Origin: Syntrophaceae bacterium UBA4810
GTDB taxonomy: Bacteria > Desulfobacterota > Syntrophia > Syntrophales > Smithellaceae
Direction: 5' to 3'
NCBI GenBank assembly: GCA_002402545.1
Contig: DHGA01000098.1
Coordinates: 158 to 46,598 of the forward strand
Length of the DNA stretch: 46,441 nucleotides
The notes below the pieces were generated by a model. The model ran no database searches. It saw only the letters and a list, made by a program, of their open reading frames with translations, and was not told the DNA's origin. Positions 8,713 to 16,779 of the stretch are shown in pieces (positions within the stretch are counted from its first letter, which is position 1; each line of letters begins with the position of its first letter). Position numbers and translations under genes: made by a program.

Positions 8713-9931
8713 TTACAAAATTTTTCCAGTTCTGAATGAATTTTTCCATCAGTAAATGGCCGGGAGATATTAAAATACCCGTTTTTTTCGCGTTTTCCTC
8801 GGTAAAAGCCAGCCCTGATGCTTTATTTTCTTCTTTTATAGAAGATAGCACCGCGAAAGGGCTCGGATCGCTTACGTGAGTTCTGATATCGACAGGTGTC
8901 GGGTGATCGCTCAAAACAATAACGCGATAATCTCCGAAAGAAGCGATATTATTTAAAACGGGGCCGACTATTTTTTCATCAAATAACTCGATGGCCTTTA
9001 TTTTTCCTTCCGCGTTTCCCTCATGTCCCATTTCATCGGGAGCTTCCAGATGCAAAAAAACAAAGTCCATGAATTTTAACGCGTCCAGCGCCATTTTGGT
9101 TTTGCCTTCGTAATTTGTGTCAATGTAGCCGGTCGCGCCTTCCACGTTGAGCACTTTCAGTCCGGCCAGAGAACCGATTCCTTTGAGCAGATCAACAGCG
9201 GAAATCATGCCACCTTGCAGATTGTATTTTTTTGTAAGAGGAACAATTTGCGGTTTTCTCCCCTGCCCCCAAAGCCAGATGGAGTTAGCTCTTTTTTTAC
9301 CCGCCTGTTCCCGTTCAATATTCATCGGATGATTAAACAAAATTTCCGAAGTTTTTTGAGTAAGCTCGTTAATATCTTCCGCGCAATCACCGTGGGGTAA
9401 ATATTCGGAAATCTGTTTACCGGTAATATCGTGCGGCGGAGTTGTTTGCGGCGATGAAGTGGCGTTGCGCCAGACCATTAAATGTCTGTAGCCGACGCCG
9501 GGATAAAATTGAAATTTATCCGAACCAAGCACGCTGTTGATGTCCAGAATGATTTCTCTGGCCTCCCAGCTGGAAATGTGCCCGGCGGTAAAATCTTCCA
9601 TAAAAGCTTCCGGAGTGTCTTTTTGCCCGATGGTAACCAGATTACAGCGGTAAGCGATATCATTAGGCCCCAAATTAATTCCCATGCTAGCGGCCTCAAG
9701 GGGCCCCCGTCCGGTATAGTTTTGCGTGGGATCATAACCCAGAACACTTAATGTGGCCACATCGCTGCCGGGTTTCATTCCTTCGGGAATGGTATCAACT
9801 AAACCCAAAGTGCCTTCCGCGGCGATCTGATCAAGATGAGGCGTAAACGCGCACATAAGCGGAGTTTTACCGCCAAGTTTATCTGTAGGATAATCGGCCA
9901 TACCATCGCCGAGTAAAATTACATATTTCAT
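8705..9931 (-). CDS. apgM: 2,3-bisphosphoglycerate-independent phosphoglycerate mutase, archaeal type
   Basis: Interconverts 3- and 2-phosphoglycerate; 408 residues, the length of the ApgM (COG3635) family rather than the approx. 510-residue GpmI. It belongs to the alkaline phosphatase superfamily: N-terminal VILLGDGMADYP carries the metal-binding Asp. Further family blocks are TIPEGMKPGSDVATLSVLGY, YTGRGPLEAASMG, HLEAPDEMGHEGN and VLSDHPTPVDIRTH. Some members of this family in amino-acid operons act as phosphoserine/phosphohomoserine-related enzymes; the position directly after hom makes a threonine-pathway side role conceivable (inference). It lies 20 bases downstream of hom. Confidence 0.9.
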   Translation of the reverse strand: MKYVILLGDGMADYPTDKLGGKTPLMCAFTPHLDQIAAEGTLGLVDTIPEGMKPGSDVATLSVLGYDPTQNYTGRGPLEAASMGINLGPNDIAYRCNLVTIGQKDTPEAFMEDFTAGHISSWEAREIILDINSVLGSDKFQFYPGVGYRHLMVWRNATSSPQTTPPHDITGKQISEYLPHGDCAEDINELTQKTSEILFNHPMNIEREQAGKKRANSIWLWGQGRKPQIVPLTKKYNLQGGMISAVDLLKGIGSLAGLKVLNVEGATGYIDTNYEGKTKMALDALKFMDFVFLHLEAPDEMGHEGNAEGKIKAIELFDEKIVGPVLNNIASFGDYRVIVLSDHPTPVDIRTHVSDPSPFAVLSSIKEENKASGLAFTEENAKKTGILISPGHLLMEKFIQNWKNFVSG

Positions 9932-9951
9932 AATACAATTTCTGCTTTAAT

Positions 9952-11268
9952 CTAATCGAGTTCATCTTCGATGCGTATGAGCATTGTTTTATCCATGGAC
10001 ACATCGATTTTATCTATTTTTTTCAAAGCTTCCCGAACATTTTTTTCTTTTGCTTTGTAGGTTGTCATCACTATCGGCACAGCGCTGTTTTCAAATCGTG
10101 CTTTCTGAATCACTGTGGCGATACTTATGTTGTTTTCACCGAGAATGCCGGAAATTTTGGAAAGAACGCCCGGCCGGTCAACCGCGGAAAAGCGGAAATA
10201 ATACTTTGTTTCTACCTCTTCCATCGGGATCAGTTTAATTTCCTTCATCACGGTTTCGTCGATTGAACGCAGGGGCACTCTGCCGGAAATTCCTTTCAAC
10301 ACGTTGCGGGCAACATCGATAATGTCACTGAAAACAGCACTGGCGGTAGGCATCATTCCCGCGCCCTGGCCGAAAAGAAATACCGGCCCGGAAGCGTCAC
10401 CGACAATATTAAAAGCGTTATTGTTCTGATTGACGTTGGACAATAAATGATTGGAAGAAATCATAGTAGGATGAATACGCGCTTCCACCGCGTTGTTTTT
10501 AAGCATGGCAATTGCCAGAAGTTTTATCCGATAGCCGAGTTCTTTGGCAAAGGCGATATCCTCTCTGGTTATTCTGGAAATTCCTTCCACGTATATATCA
10601 TCAAGATTTACTTTTTTACCGTAAGCCAGAGAAAGAATGATCGCCATCTTGTGCGCGGTATCCATGCCTTCGATATCAAAAGTAGGATCCGCTTCCGCAA
10701 AACCCAATTTCTGTGCTTCTTTCAGGACAACATCAAACATTTTGCCTTCATCAGTCATTTTGGTGAGAATAAAATTGGCAGTACCGTTCATTATGCCGAT
10801 AATAGAGTTTATGTTGTTGGCAGCCAGTGATTCTTTGAGTGTTTTGATAATGGGTATAGTTCCGCCTACGCTGGCTTCAAAGCCGATATCCATGCTTTTT
10901 TTATAAGCCGCCTGAAAAATTTCGTTTCCGTGCTTGGCTAAAAGAGCCTTGTTCGCGGTTACGACATGCTTGCCCTGGTTGATTGCTTCCAACAAAAAAC
11001 TACGCGCCGGCTCATAGCCGCCGATCAGCTCAATAACAATAGAGATATCTTTGTCGTTAATTATTTCTCGTGCGTCTGTAGTCATTTGATATTTATCGGT
11101 TTTTATACCGCGGGGAGTGGTAATATCGATATCGGCTATTTTTTTTAAAACAATATTGGCGCCGAGTTTCTGCTCAATCAGAGCCTTATTTTGCTCAAGA
11201 AGCTTGACCACTCCGGTCCCGATATTGCCCAAACCGATTAATCCGATGTTGATTTTTTCCATCTTCAT
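9952..11268 (-). CDS. hom: Homoserine dehydrogenase with C-terminal ACT domain
   Basis: Reduces aspartate semialdehyde to homoserine for threonine and methionine synthesis. It has 438 residues. The NAD(P)-binding N-terminus is IGLIGLGNIGTGVVKLLEQN. The catalytic/dimer domain has GIMNGTANFILTKM and GFAEADPTFDIEGMDTAHK. An ACT regulatory domain spans about residues 355-435 (YYFRFSAVDRPGVLSKISGI), which usually mediates feedback by threonine. The start has two close ATGs (11268 and 11262). It is the first gene of the minus-strand run; a TTGACA promoter lies 43 bases upstream. Confidence 0.95.
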   Translation of the reverse strand: MKMEKINIGLIGLGNIGTGVVKLLEQNKALIEQKLGANIVLKKIADIDITTPRGIKTDKYQMTTDAREIINDKDISIVIELIGGYEPARSFLLEAINQGKHVVTANKALLAKHGNEIFQAAYKKSMDIGFEASVGGTIPIIKTLKESLAANNINSIIGIMNGTANFILTKMTDEGKMFDVVLKEAQKLGFAEADPTFDIEGMDTAHKMAIILSLAYGKKVNLDDIYVEGISRITREDIAFAKELGYRIKLLAIAMLKNNAVEARIHPTMISSNHLLSNVNQNNNAFNIVGDASGPVFLFGQGAGMMPTASAVFSDIIDVARNVLKGISGRVPLRSIDETVMKEIKLIPMEEVETKYYFRFSAVDRPGVLSKISGILGENNISIATVIQKARFENSAVPIVMTTYKAKEKNVREALKKIDKIDVSMDKTMLIRIEDELD

Positions 11269-11310
11269 TGCCCGAAATGCCTGTTTTTTAGGTAATTTAA
11301 AGCGACACTA

Positions 11311-11338
11311 TCTATAACAGAATTAGACCTTTTGTCAA
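11311..11338 (-). promoter_or_regulatory. Sigma70-like promoter for the hom operon
   Basis: On the minus strand, TTGACA (11338-11333), a 16-base spacer and TATAGA (11316-11311). The predicted start near 11304 would give a 5' leader of about 36 bases before hom. This is the only good match in the 328-base gap 11269-11596. The rest of that gap is AT-rich spacer; on the plus strand only an isolated TATAAT (11553-11558) with a poor -35 was seen ahead of the permease gene. Confidence 0.5.
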
Positions 11339-11596
11339 ACAGGATAAAAAACGCATTGGTAATTTATGGCTAAATAAATCGAATTAATATGATTTTTTAT
11401 GAATTTTTTTCTATTGTAAATCATAGTATATACATGTTTAAATGTCCGCAGCTAAAAAAATATTTTATTGATTTTAAAATTCAGTATATTAATGATGGAT
11501 CGTTCGCTGCTTAATTATTAATAATAGTTGTTATAAGTTATTTACTTGTGAGTATAATATAAATTTATACTTTAGCAGAATAAAGGTGCTTGGGAC

Positions 11597-12463
11597 GTGT
11601 CAAAAAAAATCAAAAAAAGCGATGTTGTAATATATGAACCGCACTACCGGGGAAAAGTAAGCTTTTTCGCTTCCTGTCTTACAATGTGGAAAAACATTAT
11701 CGCCTCGCGTTATCTGATTTATCAGCTCTTTAAAAGAGATTTTTTATTCGCGTATAAACGTTCTTTTCTGAGTGTCGGCTGGTTTTTTATATCGCCGCTT
11801 CTGGGAATAATCTCCTGGGTGCTGATGAACGCCACGAATATATTAGCCCCTGGTGATGTTGGCATGCCCTACCCTGCCTATATTCTGATCAGCACGTCCA
11901 TTTGGGGTCTCTTCATGGGATTTTATCAGTCAGCAAGTGATTCTCTTTATACCGGCTTGCCTTTTATTCTGGACATAAAGTGCCCGCAGGAAATTCTCTT
12001 GGTCAAACAGACCGCGCAGCATTTGGCCGGTTTTCTGCTGGGATTCGCCATTACCATTGCCGTTTTATTTATTTTCCAGATACGGATCAGCTGGACCATT
12101 ATTTTTTTCCCGCTGGCTGTTTTGCCTCTATTTTTTCTTGGCGCCAGTATCGGATTGGTCGCCGCCATATTTCGTGTGGTGATGCCGGATTTGAAACGGT
12201 GGCTTGATTTCGGCATGCAGCTTCTGATGTTTGTCACGCCGGTTATATATTCGGAAAAAGTAGAAAGTGACCTGCTTCAACAAATCATAAAATACAATCC
12301 GCTGACTTATCTGGTAGCCGGCGCGCGGGATACTTTGATTCGCGGCAGCATCGAACATCTGGAAGAATTTCTTTTATCTTGTATATTTTCATTGGCGATA
12401 TTTATGCTTGCTTCCCGGGCTATGTATCTATCGGAAGATAAAATTATCGAGAGGATGTTTTAA
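11597..12463 (+). CDS. ABC-2 type polysaccharide exporter permease (Wzm-like)
   Basis: The membrane subunit of an ABC-2 exporter, 288 residues. The N-terminal cytoplasmic part (LIYQLFKRDFLFAYKRSFLS) is the typical amphipathic entry of Wzm/TagG/KpsM permeases. About six hydrophobic spans follow (near residues 55-75, 88-108, 137-160, 167-192, 208-222, 255-275), with the C-terminal YLVAGARDTLIRG. The start is GTG at 11597 with AAAGGTG about 8 bases upstream. The ATPase partner begins 8 bases after the stop. No glycosyltransferase or O-antigen gene is in the window, so the exported substrate cannot be inferred from neighbours; a peptide-modification cassette lies immediately downstream, convergent. 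Confidence 0.87.
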   Translation: MSKKIKKSDVVIYEPHYRGKVSFFASCLTMWKNIIASRYLIYQLFKRDFLFAYKRSFLSVGWFFISPLLGIISWVLMNATNILAPGDVGMPYPAYILISTSIWGLFMGFYQSASDSLYTGLPFILDIKCPQEILLVKQTAQHLAGFLLGFAITIAVLFIFQIRISWTIIFFPLAVLPLFFLGASIGLVAAIFRVVMPDLKRWLDFGMQLLMFVTPVIYSEKVESDLLQQIIKYNPLTYLVAGARDTLIRGSIEHLEEFLLSCIFSLAIFMLASRAMYLSEDKIIERMF

Positions 12464-12471
12464 TATATTCT

Positions 12472-13764
12472 ATGCCTGAACAGACATTTCCCGATAACAA
12501 CGAGATGCTCAGACTGCAATCGGTCAGCAAAAAATTTTGCCGCGGCCTGCGACGTAGTCTGTTATATGGCAGCGCTGACATCGCCAAAACGTTTTTGGGC
12601 ATTCGCTATAATACGGCAAATTTGCGCCCTAAGGAGTTCTGGGCGCTTCAGGATATTTCTTTTCAGATGAAACCAGGCGAAGCTCTCGGAGTGATCGGAG
12701 GCAACGGCGCGGGAAAATCAACGCTACTGCGGCTCATTTCGGGAATATTTTCACCGGATAAAGGAAGAATCGCCGTGCGAGGCAGAGTGGGAACTTTGAT
12801 TGCGCTAGGCGCGGGTTTTCATCCTTATCTTTCAGGCCGTGAAAATATTTTGTTAAACGGTGCCGTCCTGGGCATGAGCCGGGAAGAAATCGCCTGCCGC
12901 ACGGAGGAAATTATCGATTTTGCCGGCATTGGCGAATTTATTGACGCGCCTGTTTCGACATATTCTTCCGGTATGCGTGTGCGCCTGGGGTTTTCCATCG
13001 CCATAAATTCCTCCCCCGATATACTGATTATCGATGAAGTGCTTGCCGTGGGCGACCTCGATTTCATGAAAAAAAGTTACGCGAGGATGGAGAACTTAAT
13101 CAAGAACAAAGGTGTGACTGCCGTTGTTGTTTCCCACAACATGGCTACGATCCAGCGTCTTTGCGCGCGCACACTTGTTTTGGACAAGGGTAAAGCTGTA
13201 TTTTTAGGCGATACTTCCATTGCTATTTCCTGTTATTATGAAAGAGTTCTTGGCCAAACTCTAACTGAAGATGCCGCCCCAAACGATAAATTGATCCATC
13301 ACAAAGAGTGCTCTCTGGATATAAAAGTCAAAGATTTTTATATTCTGGGAGAAAACGGTTTGCCCGCGGAGCATCTGACAGTGGGAAAACCCGCGGAATT
13401 TGTCGTTCAGATTGAAAATAAGTTAGCGAAACCGGCGGAAATGCCGACAATCAACATTTTAATTTTAAACGTCCATTTAACTGAGTTATATACTTTACTG
13501 GAATTGCCGCCATCTCTTGGCAAAGAGAAAAACTTAATTGACAAGCGGGAGAACATTTCGTGTAAGCTGCCGTATCTAGGGCTGACGCCTGGCCGTTATA
13601 AAATTATTGTTAAAATCGGTGATAAAAAAGACGGGGTTTACGATTCGGCCATCGTCTCTCGCGAATTAAAAATAAGCTGGCCAAAAGATACATCTGAAGC
13701 GCGCCTCTCGTTGCATGATGATTTCAAATTCGTTATGCCCGCGCACTGGCGCTTTCTTGATTAA
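12472..13764 (+). CDS. ABC transporter ATP-binding protein with Wzt-type C-terminal domain
   Basis: The ATPase partner of the preceding permease, 430 residues. Nucleotide-binding domain approx. 15-255: Walker A GGNGAGKST (83-91), family-typical LGAGFHPYLSGRENI, signature YSSGMRVRLGFSI, Walker B DILIIDEVLAVGD and the switch His in VVSHN. Residues about 275-430 form an extra beta-rich domain (DIKVKDFYILGENGLPAEHL) like the Wzt carbohydrate-binding C-terminal domain, which in O-antigen exporters recognises the polymer's end modification. The stop is 12 bases from the convergent PqqD-like gene, with no obvious terminator between. Confidence 0.88.
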   Translation: MPEQTFPDNNEMLRLQSVSKKFCRGLRRSLLYGSADIAKTFLGIRYNTANLRPKEFWALQDISFQMKPGEALGVIGGNGAGKSTLLRLISGIFSPDKGRIAVRGRVGTLIALGAGFHPYLSGRENILLNGAVLGMSREEIACRTEEIIDFAGIGEFIDAPVSTYSSGMRVRLGFSIAINSSPDILIIDEVLAVGDLDFMKKSYARMENLIKNKGVTAVVVSHNMATIQRLCARTLVLDKGKAVFLGDTSIAISCYYERVLGQTLTEDAAPNDKLIHHKECSLDIKVKDFYILGENGLPAEHLTVGKPAEFVVQIENKLAKPAEMPTINILILNVHLTELYTLLELPPSLGKEKNLIDKRENISCKLPYLGLTPGRYKIIVKIGDKKDGVYDSAIVSRELKISWPKDTSEARLSLHDDFKFVMPAHWRFLD

Positions 13765-13775
13765 GAATATCTATT

Positions 13776-14048
13776 TCAATCCACCGGTACAATAAAACCG
13801 AGTTTTTTCATTCCCTCAATGAATTCATCAATATCGCGCCTGACAAGTTCTTCGTCAGTTACGCGCCATATTTTTTTTATCGCGAAAAGAGTTTCTTCTT
13901 TCGATTTCAATTCCATAAACATGAGTTCACACATAACCGCCGCTGTTTCATTGAGCGGCTTCATATTTCCGCTATCATGATCGTAAATCAGCGCCCCGTC
14001 ATCTTCTTTTCTGTAGACAATGTTTTCTTTGAGTTTATATTTTTTCAT
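13776..14048 (-). CDS. PqqD-like RiPP recognition protein
   Basis: A stand-alone PqqD-family protein, 90 residues, the usual size. Such proteins fold as a small winged helix that binds the leader peptide of a ribosomal precursor and presents it to a radical SAM enzyme. Visible family pattern: early beta strands (VYRKEDDGALIYDHDSGNM), the KPLNETAAVMCELM segment (PqqD-type LN-x-TA), and a C-terminal helix (DIDEFIEGMKKLGFIV). It lies 38 bases downstream of the second radical SAM gene, is the last gene of the cassette, and is convergent with the ABC ATPase gene. It resembles the ScmD component of the SynChlorMet cassette (from memory). Confidence 0.83.
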   Translation of the reverse strand: MKKYKLKENIVYRKEDDGALIYDHDSGNMKPLNETAAVMCELMFMELKSKEETLFAIKKIWRVTDEELVRRDIDEFIEGMKKLGFIVPVD

Positions 14049-14086
14049 TATTGATATTACCTTAATTTATGAATTCATGGTTCAAG

Positions 14087-15130
14087 TTATAATAACCTTT
14101 TTCCCGGAAATATTCCCTCTTTGTAAGCCTCTTCGCAGAAAAGATATCCTTCGGTCAGGCAACCGGTTGCGTAATAAGTGTTGGCGATGCATTTGCCGAG
14201 GCACATGCCCTTAAGAAGACATCGGCCGCATATTCCTTCCAGTTTTTTGGGTATTTCCTCGCGGATAAAACTAAGCATGGGTGTATTTTCCCAAATATCG
14301 GCAAGTTTTTGTTCTCTGATGTTTCCAAAACAAAGTTCATTCACAATATTGCCAATGCCGCAAATCGACACCGTGCCGTCAGAGAGCACACCGATTATTC
14401 CCTTAACCCCGCAGGTATTGCATCTGTCCTGATTTATGTCGGTTATTGTTTTAAAAGCGGAGGGAAGATCAAAAAGGACTTTAAAATTATCGTCACCTTT
14501 ATCCTTATGTTCACGGTAAAGATCGACAAAATTCCGAGCGGATACAAGATCATTTTCTTTTTCAATGTCTTTGGCGCGGCCGATACCGCGAATCAAATTT
14601 ATTTTCAGGCTTCTGGCACCCAGTTCTTTCGCGCAGTCAATCATGGAGGGCAGATCAAAAGCGTTTTGCTTATGGAGCGAAAAGATGATTTGGGGGGCAA
14701 TACCTTTGGTTGTCAGATGCTTTATGCCCTGAATCGCTCTGGGAAAAGAACCTGCGGATACGCGCAGCAGGTTGTGTATTTTTTCTGTTGTTCCATCAAG
14801 CGAGACAGAAACAAACGCCTGTGCCTGGCACAAAATCGCAGCTGTTTCTTCATTGATCAGAGTGCCGTTGGTCTCCAGAACAATGCTTATTTTTTCTTCA
14901 TGCAGAAAACTAATAAGCGGCAGAATATAAGGCAGCATCAGCGGTTCTCCGCCGCTTAGTTTGACGCCGCTCATTCCCAACGCCTTGCCCTGTAAAAATA
15001 GATCCTTTACTTCGTGCAGTTTCAAATCATTGTCGATGCTGCTTTCAAAATCCGGTTCGATCCAGCAGTGGCGACAGCGCAGATTGCACTTTTTATTATA
15101 AAAATAAATTGAGTTAAGATAATTCGCCAT
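14087..15130 (-). CDS. Radical SAM/SPASM peptide maturase (second of pair)
   Basis: A PqqE-like radical SAM enzyme of 347 residues. The SAM-cluster motif is CNLRCRHC (Cys15, 19, 22), with GGEP at 61-64. The C-terminal SPASM region carries auxiliary-cluster cysteines: 238, 241, 258, then CGRCLLKGMCLGKC (302-315), then 325 and 333. Such enzymes install thioether, C-C or related crosslinks, or remove side chains, in ribosomal peptides. It starts 1 base after the stop of the first radical SAM gene, so the pair is translationally coupled. The two share only the general fold and clearly differ in the SPASM spacing, implying two different modifications. It resembles ScmE/ScmF of the SynChlorMet cassette (from memory). 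Confidence 0.9.
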   Translation of the reverse strand: MANYLNSIYFYNKKCNLRCRHCWIEPDFESSIDNDLKLHEVKDLFLQGKALGMSGVKLSGGEPLMLPYILPLISFLHEEKISIVLETNGTLINEETAAILCQAQAFVSVSLDGTTEKIHNLLRVSAGSFPRAIQGIKHLTTKGIAPQIIFSLHKQNAFDLPSMIDCAKELGARSLKINLIRGIGRAKDIEKENDLVSARNFVDLYREHKDKGDDNFKVLFDLPSAFKTITDINQDRCNTCGVKGIIGVLSDGTVSICGIGNIVNELCFGNIREQKLADIWENTPMLSFIREEIPKKLEGICGRCLLKGMCLGKCIANTYYATGCLTEGYLFCEEAYKEGIFPGKRLL

Positions 15131-15131
15131 A

Positions 15132-16187
15132 TTATAAGCTCTTCAGCATTTCCGGTTTCAGACAAAAAAGATTCTTGCTGGCAATACCGCCGGGATAGTA
15201 ATAAGGATTACACCGATGACCGGTGTAGCAAATAAATCTGTATTCACAGCTTATGCAACTGCCGATTTCCTTTTCAGTTAAATAAAAATTTTCGCGGAAT
15301 TGATTCATTACCGGAGATTCTCTCCAGATTTCGCGCAATGATTTATCACGAACATTTCCCGCTGGAGTGTTCCATAAGAGCTCACAGGGAACCACATCGC
15401 CATTCGGCTTGATCGCGCACTTCGTTTTTGCGGCGCCGCATGGATTTACTTCAAGTTGCTGGGATGGTTCAAACACCTCCGGTTTTTTTCCTTCTTTTAT
15501 CTCCTTGATCATCTGAGTGACCTGAAGAAAAGAACCGGAAATAAATCCGCCGTATTCTTCATTCATCTGTTCCAGGGTTGAAACTGTTTCCAAGGCTTGG
15601 TCTGCGGATATCGCGAGAGAGTCGATAAAACATTCCGCGTTATTTATATAAAAAAGATGATTGAACCTTACACCGTTTACCCCCATTTCTTTACCTAACC
15701 GGGCGATTTCAGGAAGATCTTGGTAATTTAATCCCATTACTGTTGTCGAAATTAGTATCTGTTTATTTAACTTTTTAAGAAGTTCAATGGCTTTGATTGT
15801 ATTTTCAAATACGCCTTTCCCGCGGATTTTTTCCACAATAGAAGAGTTAGAGCCGTCAAGACTAACCGTAAAAGCGGCGCGGAAAGGAGCCAATTCTTTA
15901 GCCATAGCTTCATCAATAAGTGTGCCGTTGGTATTTATGGAAATGTTAATAGGATATTTTGCTATTTCCCTAAGTATTTCTATGATATCCAAACGAACAA
16001 AAGGTTCCCCGCCGAACACAGCAATGGAAAATATTTTCATCCGGGCGATATCTTGAATAATTTGCTTCAGCTCTTCGAAAGTAAAATCATTGCCGCTGTC
16101 GCATTTGTCATAAGTGAGACAATGCTTACAACGAAGGTTGCACAGGGATGTAACGGCCAGCGTTAAATTAATTGGGGCGGAAAGCAA
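15132..16187 (-). CDS. Radical SAM/SPASM peptide maturase (first of pair)
   Basis: A PqqE-like radical SAM enzyme of 351 residues. The cluster motif is CNLRCKHC (Cys16, 20, 23) and GGEP is at 59-62. SPASM cysteines are 250, 257, 268, then CISCEYRFICYTGHRC (311-326), then 342. The start is TTG at 16187-16185, chosen because AGAGG lies 8 bases upstream and the reading begins just before the first beta strand (INLTLAVTSLCNLRC). It follows the two small Cys-containing precursor ORFs and a terminator-like hairpin at 16219-16252, so its expression probably depends on read-through from the precursor promoter. The likely substrate is one or both precursors (inference). Confidence 0.9.
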   Translation of the reverse strand: MLSAPINLTLAVTSLCNLRCKHCLTYDKCDSGNDFTFEELKQIIQDIARMKIFSIAVFGGEPFVRLDIIEILREIAKYPINISINTNGTLIDEAMAKELAPFRAAFTVSLDGSNSSIVEKIRGKGVFENTIKAIELLKKLNKQILISTTVMGLNYQDLPEIARLGKEMGVNGVRFNHLFYINNAECFIDSLAISADQALETVSTLEQMNEEYGGFISGSFLQVTQMIKEIKEGKKPEVFEPSQQLEVNPCGAAKTKCAIKPNGDVVPCELLWNTPAGNVRDKSLREIWRESPVMNQFRENFYLTEKEIGSCISCEYRFICYTGHRCNPYYYPGGIASKNLFCLKPEMLKSL

Positions 16188-16218
16188 TGTAAGAACCTCT
16201 TGATTACGGTAGTTTCAT

Positions 16219-16252
16219 AAAAAATAATCCCGGTGAATACGGCAACCGGGAT
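16219..16252 (-). terminator. Terminator-like hairpin between precursor peptides and maturases
   Basis: On the minus strand an 8-bp perfect stem (atcccggt 16252-16245 paired with accgggat 16234-16227, 10-base loop) is followed directly by TATTTTTTA. It lies 28 bases after the second precursor stop and 32 bases before the first radical SAM start. A leaky terminator at this spot is a common way in RiPP operons to make far more precursor than enzyme mRNA. Confidence 0.65.
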
Positions 16253-16279
16253 CATTTATACGGAGATATTTTCTTCAAA

Positions 16280-16444
16280 TTACCAGGAATGATTTGAGCC
16301 ATCGCTGCAGGGGCCGCCCGGACTGCTTCCTGTCCCGCAGGCGCTCGCGCTGCTACCCGACGCGCACATGGCCGCGTCAATGGTCTCATCTTTTTTAATA
16401 TTGGGGCCGAAATAGTCTTGTATCTTTTTTTCTTCTTCTTTCAT
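16280..16444 (-). CDS. Putative RiPP precursor peptide 2 (54 aa, three Cys)
   Basis: A small ORF found by translating the minus strand. The ATG at 16444 has a strong GAGGAG 8 bases upstream, and it ends in TAA. The charged N-terminus (MKEEEKKIQDYFGPNIKK) is the presumed leader, with the motif DYFGPNI shared with the neighbouring peptide. The C-terminal half is rich in Gly, Ala and Ser, with Cys at 27, 36 and 46 and an ending of SNHSW. The size, the leader/core split, the paralogous neighbour and the radical SAM/PqqD genes downstream argue for a modified ribosomal peptide. No double-glycine cleavage site is seen. I do not recognise the peptide family. Confidence 0.8.
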   Translation of the reverse strand: MKEEEKKIQDYFGPNIKKDETIDAAMCASGSSASACGTGSSPGGPCSDGSNHSW

Positions 16445-16475
16445 TAACTTAACTCCTCAAAATTTTGAAATTTGT

Positions 16476-16637
16476 TTAAAAATCCGCTCCGGAACCTGAG
16501 GTGCAATCAGTAGGTCTGTTTCCGGAAAAGCACACACCAGCGTTCGTGCCGGTATTACAGCTGTTGCCGAATTCTTCTTTTCTCGAACTTTCGTTTATAT
16601 TCGGGCTGAAGTAATCTTTTTTTTCTTCGATATCCAT
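16476..16637 (-). CDS. Putative RiPP precursor peptide 1 (53 aa, three Cys)
   Basis: A small ORF on the minus strand, ATG at 16637, ending in TAA. An AG-rich stretch (AGGAAGGCAGGG) upstream provides a loosely spaced ribosome binding site. The leader-like N-terminus MDIEEKKDYFSPNINESS shares KK-x-DYF-x-PNI with peptide 2. The tail is Gly/Asn/Thr/Ser-rich with Cys at 27, 36 and 45, i.e. two intervals of nine. Cys27 and Cys36 fall at identical positions in peptide 2. It is the first gene behind the promoter at 16708-16736. Together with the downstream radical SAM pair and PqqD protein it is best read as a RiPP precursor; the modified residues are unknown, Cys being the obvious candidates. Confidence 0.8.
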   Translation of the reverse strand: MDIEEKKDYFSPNINESSRKEEFGNSCNTGTNAGVCFSGNRPTDCTSGSGADF

Positions 16638-16707
16638 CTTTTTTAAACCCTGCCTTCCTGCTTCTTGATGAGCCTTATCTCACTAATATCACTTATAATT
16701 TGTAGGT

Positions 16708-16736
16708 ATTATACACTATTAGTAGTATGTTTTCAA
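16708..16736 (-). promoter_or_regulatory. Sigma70-like promoter of the RiPP operon
   Basis: On the minus strand TTGAAA (16736-16731), exactly 17 bases, then a perfect TATAAT (16713-16708). The predicted start near 16701 gives a leader of about 65 bases before precursor 1. It separates the RiPP cassette from the exported-protein genes upstream on the same strand. Confidence 0.6.
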
Positions 16737-16779
16737 TTACTTTGTTTAAGTGATAATTGAAGAACTATAAACAGATTTA

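Noticed and set aside
11528..11558. Promoter for the Wzm-like permease at TTGTTA...TATAAT
   Set aside because: TATAAT is perfect but the -35 is poor with a 19-base spacer in very AT-rich DNA; mentioned only in the gap description.
14309..14959. 216-residue plus-strand open frame
   Set aside because: It lies entirely antisense to a radical SAM gene with intact catalytic motifs; a shadow frame.
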